From Sphingobacterium faecium (GTDB lineage: Bacteria; Bacteroidota; Bacteroidia; Sphingobacteriales; Sphingobacteriaceae), in NCBI RefSeq assembly GCF_003054045.1, contig NZ_QBKH01000002.1, forward strand, positions 1 through 64,000: a stretch of DNA of 64,000 nt. Direction: 5' to 3'. Each line of letters begins with the position of its first letter. Position 1 is the stretch's first letter. A program made the position numbers and the translations under genes. Below are positions 32,747 to 42,241 of the stretch, one piece after another. The notes beneath the pieces are model-generated. The model was not told the origin of the DNA. It saw only the letters and a program-made list of their open reading frames with translations, and searched no databases.

Positions 32747-35230
32747 ATGAAAAATTGGTTTAAAGAAAATTCAGCACATCTGATCGTTATCGCGATTTTT
32801 GTAGCGCTTGTATTCTTTTATTTTACTCCAGTGTGGCAGGGACAGACCTTGGCGCAAAGTGATGTCGTGCAAGCTCAAGGTGCACAGAAAGAAATGTTCG
32901 ACTATAAAGCACAGGATGGCAAAGCACCTTTGTGGACAAATTCGATGTTTGGAGGTATGCCGACCTATCAGATTTGGTCTGCAAGTGAGAATAATATAGG
33001 AACTTATATTCTAGCGGCTGTTAAAACCGTTTTTCCTCAACCTATAGATATCGTTCTGTTTTATCTTTTGGGAGGTTATTTCCTATTGAGTGTCTTACGT
33101 ATTCGCCCTTGGCTAGCAGCATTGGGTGCTATTGCTATTGCATTCACTTCTTATAATTTTATTTATATCGAAGCGGGACACGTTACTAAAGCTTATGCTA
33201 TCGCTTTTATTCCTCCGGTTATTGGAGCTGTTATCATGTGTTTTAGAGGAAGTCGATTATGGGGACCCGTATTATTAGCCTTATTTATGGCTCTGGAGAT
33301 TCGTGTCAATCACTTACAAATGACCTATTACATGCTTATTGCATTAATGGTGTATGTCATTTTTGCTTTAATATATGCGATTCGTGATAAAAAAGTCAAA
33401 GAGTTTTTTATAGCTTCAGGTTTACAGTTGGCCGCAGTGATCGTTGCGGTTATGGTGAATGCTTCTATTTTAATTCCAACCTATGAATATAGTAAATTAA
33501 GTACGCGTGGTCATGCCAATATTACGAAAGTAGATGCTTCGAAAGAAAAGGGATTAGATAAACAATATGCTTACGAATGGAGCCAAGGTGTAGGAGAGAC
33601 ATTGACATTTTTAATTCCTAATGCCTATGGTGGCGGATCTAGTGGCGTTTTGGATGAGAAATCAAATGTCGCTAAATTTTTGATGTCTACTTTTGGAGCA
33701 CAGGGAATGAGCAACGTCCAAGCTGCCGAGATTGCGAGCCGAATGCCTGTATATTGGGGAGACAAACCTTTTACATCTGGTCCTTGGTATTTTGGTGCAG
33801 GAGTATTGTTTTTATTTATTTTGGGTTTAGTCATTGTCAATAATAGATTAAAGTGGTGGATTTTGACAACAACAATATTGATTTTATTGCTATCGTTTGG
33901 AAAGAACTTTACTTTAATTTCAGACTTATTCTTTGACTACTTCCCCATGTACAATAAGTTCAGGGCAGTGGAATCGATTTTGGTTATTGCAGCTATCTTG
34001 ATTCCGCTAATGGCCGTGTTAACGTTGAATGAGCTAATTACTAAGGCAGATAAAATTGAAAAATTGGATAAGAAAGTATTATATACTTTTATCGGTGTCG
34101 GCGGGGTTTGTTTACTGATCGCCTTTGTCCCTGATTTATTTTTGAGTTTTAAAAATAAAGACCATGCGCAATTGGTCGAGAGTTTGACACAGCAAGTGGG
34201 TGATCAAAATGCTGCAAACCAATGGGTAAACAGTTTAATAAAGGATCGCTCAACAGTTGCTACTACGGATGCATACCGTTCTTTTGCAATAGTTCTGATC
34301 ACTTTTTTAGCCGTTTGGTTTTTTATTAAAAAGAAGCTTTCTGCAAATATATTAATCATTGGATTAGCTGTTATTTTTCTCTTTGATCTATGGAGTGTCG
34401 ATAAGCGTTTTTTAAACGATAAATCTTTTATGGAGAAACGTTTGGTTACAAGCCAAGCATTTCAAGAACGAGAAGTAGATCAATTGATCCGTATGGATAA
34501 AGATTTGAGCTATCGGGTGATTGACCTAACAACCAATCCATTTTCAGATGCGCGAGCGTCTTATTATCATAAATCTTTAGGAGGGTATCATGCGGCAAAA
34601 TTGATGCGTTTTCAGGAGATTTTAGAAAATCAATTTAATGGAGCAGTCAATGAAGATGTATTGGATATGTTTAATGTTCGTTATGTCATTACTGGTGATG
34701 AACAAAAAGGCCAACGTATTCAACGTAGGAGCTCGGCCGCTGGCAATGCATGGTTTGTAGATCAGGTAACCTTCGTTAAGGATAATGCTCAGGAAATGCA
34801 AGCAATCAGTAGCTTTAATCCTTCAAAAGAAGCTTTTGTTAATGAAGAGTTTAAGGATAAATTCAATGGTCAACGCTTGGGCGTCCCTGTAAATGCATCA
34901 ATCAAGTTGACATCTTATCATCCCGATAAAATGGTGTATGAGTATTCTACTCCTACTGAAGCATTTGCTGTATTCTCGGAAGTATATTATGAAAAAGGCT
35001 GGAAAGCTTTTGTTGATGGTAAAGAAATTCCAATTATACGTGCCGATTATATTTTGAGAGCTTTACAACTACCAGGTGGAAATCATAAAGTAGAATTTAT
35101 TTTTGATCCTGAATCACATAAGCTTGGAGGTATGTTGACTTTAATTGCGTCAATAATCTTAGGCTTAGGTTTAGTTGCCGCAGTTTATTATTCTGTAAAA
35201 AACGATAAAACGAAAAAAGCAATAACCTAA
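32747..35230 (+). CDS. YfhO-family polytopic membrane protein
   Basis: This 827-residue membrane protein has about 12-14 TM helices and the YfhO pattern: an N-terminal TM followed by the exported loop (DVVQAQGAQKEMFDYKA and WTNSMFGGMPTYQIW), many TMs to about residue 530, and a C-terminal periplasmic beta-rich domain (FAVFSEVYYEKGWKAFVDGK) before a last TM. YfhO proteins are GT-C-fold relatives of lipid-linked glycosyltransferases and are implicated in decorating cell-envelope polymers; the substrate here is unknown. Transcription ends at a hairpin inside the convergent rnhB. Confidence 0.85.
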   Translation: MKNWFKENSAHLIVIAIFVALVFFYFTPVWQGQTLAQSDVVQAQGAQKEMFDYKAQDGKAPLWTNSMFGGMPTYQIWSASENNIGTYILAAVKTVFPQPIDIVLFYLLGGYFLLSVLRIRPWLAALGAIAIAFTSYNFIYIEAGHVTKAYAIAFIPPVIGAVIMCFRGSRLWGPVLLALFMALEIRVNHLQMTYYMLIALMVYVIFALIYAIRDKKVKEFFIASGLQLAAVIVAVMVNASILIPTYEYSKLSTRGHANITKVDASKEKGLDKQYAYEWSQGVGETLTFLIPNAYGGGSSGVLDEKSNVAKFLMSTFGAQGMSNVQAAEIASRMPVYWGDKPFTSGPWYFGAGVLFLFILGLVIVNNRLKWWILTTTILILLLSFGKNFTLISDLFFDYFPMYNKFRAVESILVIAAILIPLMAVLTLNELITKADKIEKLDKKVLYTFIGVGGVCLLIAFVPDLFLSFKNKDHAQLVESLTQQVGDQNAANQWVNSLIKDRSTVATTDAYRSFAIVLITFLAVWFFIKKKLSANILIIGLAVIFLFDLWSVDKRFLNDKSFMEKRLVTSQAFQEREVDQLIRMDKDLSYRVIDLTTNPFSDARASYYHKSLGGYHAAKLMRFQEILENQFNGAVNEDVLDMFNVRYVITGDEQKGQRIQRRSSAAGNAWFVDQVTFVKDNAQEMQAISSFNPSKEAFVNEEFKDKFNGQRLGVPVNASIKLTSYHPDKMVYEYSTPTEAFAVFSEVYYEKGWKAFVDGKEIPIIRADYILRALQLPGGNHKVEFIFDPESHKLGGMLTLIASIILGLGLVAAVYYSVKNDKTKKAIT

Positions 35231-35260
35231 TTGGTTATTGCCTTCGATATATTTTGTGTC

Positions 35261-35309
35261 AAACCTTTAGAATAGCTTGAGCTGCGGATCCGTTATTCTA
35301 AAGGTTTTT
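35261..35309 (+). terminator. Terminator of the YfhO gene embedded in rnhB
   Basis: AAACCTTTAGAATA (35261-35274) pairs perfectly with TATTCTAAAGGTTT (35294-35307), a 14-bp stem with a 19-nt loop, and five T follow on the plus strand. The hairpin contains the stop codon and last codons of rnhB on the other strand. Confidence 0.7.
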
Positions 35310-35863
35310 CTATGATGCGGTGTTATTCCTCTTAATAATACGGCGGTTCTGTGTTTGACTGTAGGATAACCCTTATTGTTTAACCAATCATATTCTGGAT
35401 AATCCTGTGCAATATGATCCATATAATCGTCACGATAGGTTTTGGCTAATATGGATGCTGCTGCAATAGATAAATATTTTCCGTCGCCTTTGACAATACA
35501 ATTATGAGGAATTTCCTGATAAGGGATGAACTTATTGCCATCAACTAAGATGTACTCGGCTTTTAATTTTAATTGATCCAATGCGCGATGCATCGCGACA
35601 TAGGATGCATTGTGAATATTAATTCGATCAATTTCTTCAGCAGACACACTTGCTACTGCATATGCAATTGCTTCTTGTTCAATAATGCTGCGCAATTGCA
35701 TTCTTTTTTTTGCACTGAGTTGCTTAGAATCATTTAACAGCTCATGATGATAGTCTTTAGGGAAAATAACGGCTGCAGCAAAAACGGGCCCTGCTAGACA
35801 ACCTCTTCCTGCTTCATCACAACCAGCTTCTATAAGTTGATCTTGAAAGTACGATAATAGCAT
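35267..35863 (-). CDS. rnhB: Ribonuclease HII
   Basis: RNase HII cleaves RNA-DNA hybrids and removes misincorporated ribonucleotides. The 198-residue product carries the catalytic DEAGRG motif ([19 protein letters not shown], about 12-30), a second Asp in ILVDGNK, and the type [16 protein letters not shown] motif with its catalytic Asp. The ATG at 35863 ([19 protein letters not shown]) gives a normal N-terminus; an in-frame ATG at 35893 would start within the promoter box. Its 3' end doubles as a terminator for the convergent gene. Confidence 0.94.
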   Translation of the reverse strand: MLLSYFQDQLIEAGCDEAGRGCLAGPVFAAAVIFPKDYHHELLNDSKQLSAKKRMQLRSIIEQEAIAYAVASVSAEEIDRINIHNASYVAMHRALDQLKLKAEYILVDGNKFIPYQEIPHNCIVKGDGKYLSIAAASILAKTYRDDYMDHIAQDYPEYDWLNNKGYPTVKHRTAVLLRGITPHHRKTFRITDPQLKLF

Positions 35864-35882
35864 CTTTTGTATTTTTAAGAAA

Positions 35883-35890
35883 CAAAAATA
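35883..35890 (-). promoter_or_regulatory. TAnnTTTG -7 box of rnhB
   Basis: The minus strand reads TATTTTTG, an exact -7 box ending 19 nt before the ATG at 35863. It argues for the shorter start. No good -33 element was seen. Confidence 0.45.
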
Positions 35891-35893
35891 CAA

Positions 35894-36343
35894 TATATTA
35901 TCAAATAGCGATAGTATGATATTTTTTGATGGACAGTATTTCGAATATAGAATTTTATTGTAGGGAAATCATTGTTGTTTGATTTTCTGCGGATGATGCA
36001 GAAAAATGAAGAACTGTTTTGCTATTAAATAATGGAATTGTTTGTTGAGGTCTATTTTGCTTGTTATCAATTGTTTAATTGAATTTATTTTGATTTAGGA
36101 TTAAATAGATTTTATTGTAACTATTGTGTTAAAATTCGGGATTTACATTTATTAACAATACTATTCTCGTCATTTGTATAATTATTTTAATACATACTTC
36201 CTCAAAACAATTTATATAAATTATTTTGAGGAATAGCTCGTTTTAAAAGTTAATTGGAAAAGAAAAAATGAAAGTCTTTTATCAAAGAAATTTGAAAACG
36301 TGTTTTATGATTTAAATAATTGGCTTTTGCCATTAAAGTATAT
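35894..36343. other. Long AT-rich divergent intergenic region
   Basis: About 450 bp between rnhB (minus) and the outer-membrane barrel gene (plus) hold no open frame with coding character and no tRNA-like fold. The only clear structure is the 36-bp palindrome at 36198-36233. Its size suggests a regulated promoter with an appreciable leader for the barrel gene. Confidence 0.6.
36198..36233. repeat. 36-bp near-perfect palindrome upstream of the barrel gene
   Basis: Outer arms TTCCTCAAAA (36198-36207) and TTTTGAGGAA (36224-36233) are exact complements. The centre AATTTATATAAATT (36209-36222) is itself a perfect palindrome, and a single C/A pair at 36208/36223 is the only mismatch. No gene ends here: both flanking genes read outward, so a terminator role is unlikely and an operator or leader hairpin is favoured. 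Confidence 0.6.
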
Positions 36344-39208
36344 ATGATGATCACAAAAAAAATGAATATGATGAGGGTTACTTTCCTATTATTTTGGAGT
36401 ATGTTATTGAGCTGGGGAGTTCATGCGCAAACGAAGACTGTGCAGGGTATGTTGAAAGATGACAAGATCCGTGTTGTCGCTGGCGCTTCAGTAAAATTGA
36501 TTTCCGATCAGGACTCGCTGATTACAAGTTCTTCGATCGCAGGAATATTTATTTTTACTAATGTAAAAGCAGATAAATTTAAAATATCGGTTTCAAATTT
36601 GGGATTTCAACGGTTTGAGCAAGAGTTTACATTTCCTTCGGGAGAAACTAAATATATCATTCCAAGTTTCACTTTACAACAGTCTTCAGAGTTGTTACAA
36701 GAAGTTGTTATTGATGGTGTCCCCACTGTTGTCGTCAAAGGGGATACTTTAGAGTATACCATGAAAGACTTAAAGTTGCGTGATGGCTCTGTTGCTGAAG
36801 ATGCTTTAAAGAAATTGCAAGGAGTCGAGGTGGATAAAGATGGCAATGTGACTGCGCAAGGGGAGTCTGTAAAACGTGTTCGTATTAATGGCAAAGATTT
36901 TTTTGGAGGAGATGTGAAAACAGCTACTCAAAACTTACCTGCAAATATCATTGAAAAAATGCAAATTGTCGATGATTATGGTGATATGGCGAATATAACA
37001 GGTAATAAAAATGGTGATTCGGAAAAAGTGCTGAATATTCAAATTGATCCCAAATATAATAAAGGTCAAATGGCAACATTACGTGCTGGATATGGTACGG
37101 AAGATCGCTATCAAGCTACGGGTATGTGGATGGGCATGAGGGAAGGGGAGCAGATTTCCGTCTTGGGTAATCTAAATAACACAAACGCGCCATTATTTGA
37201 TTTTAGCACCACTGGTGGTGGCGCTCGTCGTCAGCAAGGTGGCGGAGGACGTCGTGGTGGAGGTATGTTTGGTGGATCTGATGGTCTGACAAAATTGGGA
37301 TCAATTGGAGTGAATGCGAGAAAAGATTTTTCAGATAAACTAACTGTATACGGTAGCTATAGTTATAGTCATAGCAATAATGTCACTTTGTCCGAACAGT
37401 TCCAAGAAAATACCCTAAGAGGAATAATTCAAGATGATAGTATAAAATCGAATGCTAATACGATCGGTGGAAGTCATCGTTTTGAAGCGAATCTAGAATG
37501 GAAACCTTCTGATAAAGATTATATCAAGATCTCTCCTCAATTTGGATTTGACGAGGGAGATGCAAGTTCTTTGACGAATTCCATTACTTTTAGAAATGGG
37601 GAATTTAATAATTCACAAGATCAAAATATTTTCACTCAATCAACTGCCCCAAGATATGGCATTAGTGGTTTGTATAATAGGAAGCTAAATGATCGTGGTC
37701 GAAATATCTTCTTGAACATGAACTATAATAATGCTAAAACTGATAAAGATCAAAATGCAATATTACAGCGTTTATTGGAAGATCCAAATAATGCCGATGC
37801 CTCTTTAAATTCAATTTACGAGAAAACAATTCAGGAAGCAAGTAATAAAAGTTGGAATGCTGGTGGCTCATTAAATTACACGGAACCTTTATCTGAGAAA
37901 GGAAGGTTGGAATTTACATATGATTTTAATAAAAATAAATATGATAATTCAAATTTGCAACAGGGATTTGATCGTGATGAAAACCCAATTGTTAATGATC
38001 CGAAGTTAAACTTTGATTATAATTATGATTATTCTTTCACCACACATAAGGTAGGAGCTAATTACTTATATAATGGTGACAAGGTAACTTATTCAATTGG
38101 TGCTGCTGCACAACCTTCCCAATTGCGTGGGAATGCATTGAGTTCTGATCTTTCGGTACCCATTCATCGTAACAATTTGAATTGGATGCCTATCGCGAGA
38201 TTTGAATACAAATTTTCACGTCAATCAAATATTTCCTTAAATTATAGCGGTTCAACAACAGAACCATCTGTTACCCAAATATTGCCATTTGATATGAGTA
38301 CTAATCGTACGAGTATTGTGATGGGAAACGCAGACTTAAGTCCGGAATTTAATCATCAATTGAATATTAGATTTCGCAAAAATGATTTTCAGAAGGGAAA
38401 TAACTTCTTTGCTTTTTTAAATGCAAATTTGGCCAATAATAAAATCGTGAGCCTTAATAAATCGTATTTAGGTCGCTTACAAAATAATAATACGGGCGGT
38501 GTTGATACGACTTTAATATCCGAAACACGTTATTTAAATGAAACAAATGATCATCCTTTTGGCATTAGTTCTTTTTATCATTATGGTAAATCTTTGAAAG
38601 AAAAGACTTATAATATCATGTTGATGGGAGGTGTTTCTTACAATAAAAGGATAGGATATTCTTCAACGGATAGTTTGGATAATATCGGCTTGAAAAATAT
38701 ATCTAATAATATTGTATTCAATCAAGGTTTAATGTTCAGATATAACCCTTCCGAAAATTTCGAACTTAATCCTGGAGTGAGATATCAGTATAATCATACT
38801 AAAAATTCTTTAACCAATAGAACGACAAATATTTCATCTTGGACACCTACTTTAATCGGATCCGTTAATATCACTCCTACCACCATTTTTGGAGCCGATC
38901 TATCGAAACAGTTTAATCAGGGTTATGGTGATGGAATTAATGCCAATCCATTTATTATCAATACTTATGTTGAACAAAAATTTTTAAAAGGGCAACGTGG
39001 AACTTTACGCTTACAAGCATTTGATCTGTTAAATGAGCAAACTAATATTTCTAGAACGGTAAGCGAGTCGATGGTTATCGATAGTCGTACCAATCGTTTG
39101 GGACGGTATTTTATGCTACTATTTACCTATAAATTTCAAAAATTTGCATTAGGCTCCCCAACAGGAGATGGCGGTGGCCCTGGTGGAATGCGTCCGCCTC
39201 GCATGTAA
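36344..39208 (+). CDS. Outer-membrane beta-barrel protein with carboxypeptidase-regulatory-like N-terminus
   Basis: This TonB-receptor-like outer-membrane protein has about 954 aa. A signal peptide (VTFLLFWSMLLSWGVHAQ) is followed by a CarboxypepD_reg-like domain (about 35-115), a plug-like segment with LEYTMKDLKLRDGSVAEDAL and VRINGKDFFGGDVKTATQNLP, a Gly/Arg-rich stretch near 37214-37280, then a long run of amphipathic strands. The C-terminus is a Gly/Pro/Arg tail (GDGGGPGGMRPPRM), not the usual aromatic end. The family is often annotated only as outer membrane beta-barrel protein; ligand unknown. ATG at 36344 or 36347; 36362 is also possible. Confidence 0.82.
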   Translation: MMITKKMNMMRVTFLLFWSMLLSWGVHAQTKTVQGMLKDDKIRVVAGASVKLISDQDSLITSSSIAGIFIFTNVKADKFKISVSNLGFQRFEQEFTFPSGETKYIIPSFTLQQSSELLQEVVIDGVPTVVVKGDTLEYTMKDLKLRDGSVAEDALKKLQGVEVDKDGNVTAQGESVKRVRINGKDFFGGDVKTATQNLPANIIEKMQIVDDYGDMANITGNKNGDSEKVLNIQIDPKYNKGQMATLRAGYGTEDRYQATGMWMGMREGEQISVLGNLNNTNAPLFDFSTTGGGARRQQGGGGRRGGGMFGGSDGLTKLGSIGVNARKDFSDKLTVYGSYSYSHSNNVTLSEQFQENTLRGIIQDDSIKSNANTIGGSHRFEANLEWKPSDKDYIKISPQFGFDEGDASSLTNSITFRNGEFNNSQDQNIFTQSTAPRYGISGLYNRKLNDRGRNIFLNMNYNNAKTDKDQNAILQRLLEDPNNADASLNSIYEKTIQEASNKSWNAGGSLNYTEPLSEKGRLEFTYDFNKNKYDNSNLQQGFDRDENPIVNDPKLNFDYNYDYSFTTHKVGANYLYNGDKVTYSIGAAAQPSQLRGNALSSDLSVPIHRNNLNWMPIARFEYKFSRQSNISLNYSGSTTEPSVTQILPFDMSTNRTSIVMGNADLSPEFNHQLNIRFRKNDFQKGNNFFAFLNANLANNKIVSLNKSYLGRLQNNNTGGVDTTLISETRYLNETNDHPFGISSFYHYGKSLKEKTYNIMLMGGVSYNKRIGYSSTDSLDNIGLKNISNNIVFNQGLMFRYNPSENFELNPGVRYQYNHTKNSLTNRTTNISSWTPTLIGSVNITPTTIFGADLSKQFNQGYGDGINANPFIINTYVEQKFLKGQRGTLRLQAFDLLNEQTNISRTVSESMVIDSRTNRLGRYFMLLFTYKFQKFALGSPTGDGGGPGGMRPPRM

Positions 39209-39243
39209 TCTTACCACCTATCTACCGAAAAACTAGTGGATTA

Positions 39244-39279
39244 AATGGTTCTGATAGCAATGTCAGGACCATTTTTTTT
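39244..39279 (+). terminator. Intrinsic terminator of the barrel gene
   Basis: AATGGTTCTGA (39244-39254) pairs with TCAGGACCATT (39263-39273), with one G-T pair, around an 8-nt loop and runs into eight T. Confidence 0.88.
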
Positions 39280-39345
39280 ATTTGATTCTATATCCCATGT
39301 ACGTCATTTTTCGATTGTTATAGAATGCGACTGTTTTTATTTAGT

Positions 39346-39353
39346 TATTTTTG
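39346..39353 (+). promoter_or_regulatory. TAnnTTTG -7 box of the GNAT-M16 unit
   Basis: TATTTTTG is an exact -7 box ending 18 nt before the ATG at 39372. No -33 TTTG at the usual distance was found. Confidence 0.4.
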
Positions 39354-39371
39354 CCTCTAAACGAATGCACT

Positions 39372-39824
39372 ATGCTCACATTTGAAAAATTAACTTTTGA
39401 AAACATTGATACTATTGTCGCCATGATGCAAGATTTCTATGCCATTGATGGATATGATATTGATGCTCAGGTAAGCCAGGAAAATTTTAAAACTTTTCTT
39501 GATGATGAACGATTAGGTCAGTCTTGGTTAATCAAAGAAAATGATTTAGTGCTTGGTTATATTATTGTTGTTTATTTCTTTAGCTTTGAGTTTAAGGGAA
39601 GGGTAGCTTTGTTGGACGAGTTATATCTCAATGCTGATGCAAGAGGTAAAGGCGTAGGAAGAAAGGCTGTTGAATTTGTGAAAGAATATGTTCAAAACCA
39701 AAGCTGTAAATTGGTCTTGTTGGAGGTCGAGCCACATAATATTCCTGCACAAAAATTGTATGAAAGTCAAGGGTTTGATTTTCATCCTAGAAATATAATG
39801 CGATACAGCATTAAAAATAATTAA
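39372..39824 (+). CDS. GNAT-family N-acetyltransferase
   Basis: This cytoplasmic acetyl-CoA-dependent acetyltransferase has 150 aa. The GNAT core is seen as strand LLDELYLNADARGKGVGRKAV (quoted from residues about 84-104), whose RGKGVG is the acetyl-CoA pyrophosphate-binding motif A. The C-terminal KLVLLEVEPHNIPAQKLYESQGF is motif B. The substrate is unknown. The ATG at 39372 is preferred; an upstream TTG would lie within the promoter box. The M16 peptidase gene follows after 22 bp. Confidence 0.9.
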   Translation: MLTFEKLTFENIDTIVAMMQDFYAIDGYDIDAQVSQENFKTFLDDERLGQSWLIKENDLVLGYIIVVYFFSFEFKGRVALLDELYLNADARGKGVGRKAVEFVKEYVQNQSCKLVLLEVEPHNIPAQKLYESQGFDFHPRNIMRYSIKNN

Positions 39825-39846
39825 AATAGAATCTCCAAATTAATAT

Positions 39847-41076
39847 ATGGAATACGAAATAATACGCTTATCCAATGGTATTCGTGTGGTTTTTCAACCA
39901 CAAAATTTACCGATTACACATGCCTGCATGTTGATCAATGCCGGTTCAAGAGATGAAAAAGAAGGTAAATTTGGTGTTGCACACTTCATTGAGCATCTCC
40001 TTTTTAAAAGAACGGAACGCAGAAGTACAAACCAAATTTTGAATCACTTGGAAGCTGTTGGTGGAGATCTAAATGCTTATACAACTAAAGAATATACTTG
40101 TGTTCATGCTTCTTTTTTGACGCCCTATTTGGATAAAGCATTAGACTTGTTTGAAGATATATTTTTTCATTCGACTTTTCCAGAGGAGGAATTAGAGAAA
40201 GAGAAGTCAGTTATTGTAGATGAAATGGCTTCTTACTTGGATAGTCCTGAAGAATCGATCGTAGATGATTTTGAGGATCTTTTATTCGAGAAATCGGGTT
40301 TGGGACACAATATACTAGGACTTGAAGAGCAATTGTTAGCCCTTACGAAAAATGATATTCATGATTTTATTCAATCCAATTACGACACAAACGAGATCGT
40401 AATCTCGATTACGGGAGATTATACGCTAAAACAGGTGGAGCGATTGGCTAATAAAATATTTGCGCCAGTTGCTGAGAATAAAATTCAAAGAGAGCGAAAT
40501 GACGTGGTTCCTGTCTTAGTCAGTCATGTGGAGTCTCCAAAACCAATCAATCAGGTACATTATATGTTGGGGGCTCATGCCTATAGTTTCCGTGATGATC
40601 GTAAGACAGGCTTATTACTGCTTAATAATATGTTAGGGGGAATGGGAATGAGTTCGATATTGAATCTTTCTATTCGTGAAAAACATGGTATCGCCTATAC
40701 TATTGAATCGAACTATACGATGTTTTCTGACTCAGGCCTATTCAGTATATATCTTGGAACGGATGAAGAGAAAATAGAAAAGGCTAAAAAATTAGTTTTT
40801 AAAGAACTCAATAAATTATGCGACAGAGAGATGACATCTGGACAGCTCCAAAAAGCCAAACGTAAATTTATCGGTCAAATCGCACTATCTGAAGAGAATA
40901 GAATGAGTATGATTATTGCGGCTGCAAAAAATGTGATGGATTATAATCGTATCATAGAATTGGATGTTATCATTGAAAAGATAAAAACAATCACAGCTGT
41001 AGAATTACTGGAAATATCGAGAGATATTTTGGATCCTACGAAGATGACATCGCTAAGTTTTGTACCTGAAGATTAG
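39847..41076 (+). CDS. M16-family zinc peptidase (pitrilysin-like)
   Basis: This zinc protease has 409 aa, the length of single-repeat PqqL/processing-peptidase-like M16B proteins. The inverted zinc motif HxxEH is present in VAHFIEHLLFK (about 44-54) and the distal Glu ligand lies in KEKSVIVDEMASY (about 118-130). The C-terminal half is the inactive homologous domain, with the conserved Arg/Tyr segment REKHGIAYTIES. There is no signal peptide, so it is probably cytoplasmic. It is encoded 22 bp after the GNAT gene. Confidence 0.92.
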   Translation: MEYEIIRLSNGIRVVFQPQNLPITHACMLINAGSRDEKEGKFGVAHFIEHLLFKRTERRSTNQILNHLEAVGGDLNAYTTKEYTCVHASFLTPYLDKALDLFEDIFFHSTFPEEELEKEKSVIVDEMASYLDSPEESIVDDFEDLLFEKSGLGHNILGLEEQLLALTKNDIHDFIQSNYDTNEIVISITGDYTLKQVERLANKIFAPVAENKIQRERNDVVPVLVSHVESPKPINQVHYMLGAHAYSFRDDRKTGLLLLNNMLGGMGMSSILNLSIREKHGIAYTIESNYTMFSDSGLFSIYLGTDEEKIEKAKKLVFKELNKLCDREMTSGQLQKAKRKFIGQIALSEENRMSMIIAAAKNVMDYNRIIELDVIIEKIKTITAVELLEISRDILDPTKMTSLSFVPED

Positions 41077-41214
41077 TTTTTCATGTATTATGGATGTTGC
41101 TTTTTTAAGAATTTAAAGATAAAAGATGATTTGTTATTGCTTGTAAATCATTTGTTTAAATATTTTTAAATGGCCAGGTGGTTTATATTGTATTTGACAT
41201 TCAATTCAATTTCA

Positions 41215-41245
41215 TTGTATATAAAATACAATTTCTCTAAGTTTG
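41215..41245 (+). promoter_or_regulatory. Promoter of fabD
   Basis: TTG (41215-41217), a 20-bp spacer, and TAAGTTTG (41238-41245), an exact -7 box. It gives a leader of about 20 nt before the ATG at 41271. This is one of the best-formed promoters in the window. Confidence 0.6.
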
Positions 41246-41270
41246 TTTATTAGAATAGATAATTTTAAAT

Positions 41271-42161
41271 ATGAAAACAGCATATGTATTTCCTGGTCAA
41301 GGAGCTCAATTCGTAGGAATGGGCCAAGACTTGTATAACTTAAATGATGAAACGAAAGCTTTATTTGAAAAAGCAAATGATATCTTGGGGTTTCGCATTA
41401 CAGATATCATGTTTACAGGAACTGATGATCAATTAAAACAAACAAATGTAACACAACCAGCTATTTTTTTACATTCTGTAATTTTAGCTAAAGCTTTAGG
41501 AGATCAATTTAAACCAGATATGGTTGCTGGACACTCTTTAGGAGAGTTCTCCGCATTAGTTTCTGCAGGGGCACTGTCTTTTGAAGATGGTTTAAAATTA
41601 GTTGCACAACGCGCAAATGCGATGCAGCGGGCATGTGAAATTGAGCCTTCCACTATGGCTGCCATTTTAGGTCTTGAAGATGCTGTTGTAGAAGAGATTT
41701 GTTCAAAAGTGGATGATGTCGTTGTTGCTGCAAATTATAATTGTCCAGGTCAATTGGTGATTTCTGGATCAATTTCTGGAGTGGATAAGGCGTGTGCTTT
41801 ATTGACAGAAGCTGGTGCCAAGCGAGCATTGAAATTAAATGTTGGTGGAGCCTTTCATTCGCCATTGATGGAACCTGCTAAAGTTGAATTGCAGGCGGCT
41901 ATTGAAGCAGTGGAGATAAAAACTCCTATTTGTCCAATTTATCAAAATGTAGATGCAACTTCCTATACAGATGCTGAAACAATAAAGAAAAATCTGATTG
42001 CACAATTGACGGGTGCTGTACGTTGGACGCAAACTGTTCAAAATATGCTCCTTGATGGTGCAGAGGCTTTTGTAGAAGTTGGTCCTGGTAATGTATTACA
42101 GGGATTAGTAAAAAAGGTGAATCGTCAAGTTCAAACATCGGCAGCAAGTATTGCCGAATAG
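41271..42161 (+). CDS. fabD: Malonyl-CoA:ACP transacylase
   Basis: FabD loads malonyl groups onto acyl carrier protein for fatty-acid elongation. The 296-residue product shows the N-terminal FPGQGAQFVGMG, the nucleophile motif GHSLGEFSAL (Ser about 89), the carboxylate-binding Arg in LVAQRANAMQ (about 114), and the catalytic His in GGAFHSPLM (about 198). It has its own promoter and ends at a strong bidirectional terminator facing metK. Confidence 0.96.
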   Translation: MKTAYVFPGQGAQFVGMGQDLYNLNDETKALFEKANDILGFRITDIMFTGTDDQLKQTNVTQPAIFLHSVILAKALGDQFKPDMVAGHSLGEFSALVSAGALSFEDGLKLVAQRANAMQRACEIEPSTMAAILGLEDAVVEEICSKVDDVVVAANYNCPGQLVISGSISGVDKACALLTEAGAKRALKLNVGGAFHSPLMEPAKVELQAAIEAVEIKTPICPIYQNVDATSYTDAETIKKNLIAQLTGAVRWTQTVQNMLLDGAEAFVEVGPGNVLQGLVKKVNRQVQTSAASIAE

Positions 42162-42189
42162 CAGTACTTATAATATTCGTTATTAACTA

Positions 42190-42230
42190 TCATAAAAAAA
42201 GGAAGTCATTTTGACTTCCTTTTTTTATGA
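42190..42230. terminator. Bidirectional terminator between fabD and metK
   Basis: A perfect 19-bp stem (42190-42208 with 42212-42230) has a 3-nt loop; the GC-containing part is GGAAGTCA/TGACTTCC, flanked by A7/T7. It lies 28 bp after fabD and 11 bp after metK, serving both convergent genes. Confidence 0.95.
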
Positions 42231-42241
42231 TATGATTTAAA

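Noticed and set aside
35219-35241. Hairpin GCAATAACC/GGTTATTGC at the YfhO stop codon as the terminator
   Set aside because: It has no T-run; the 14-bp stem with T-run 20 bp downstream is a much better terminator.
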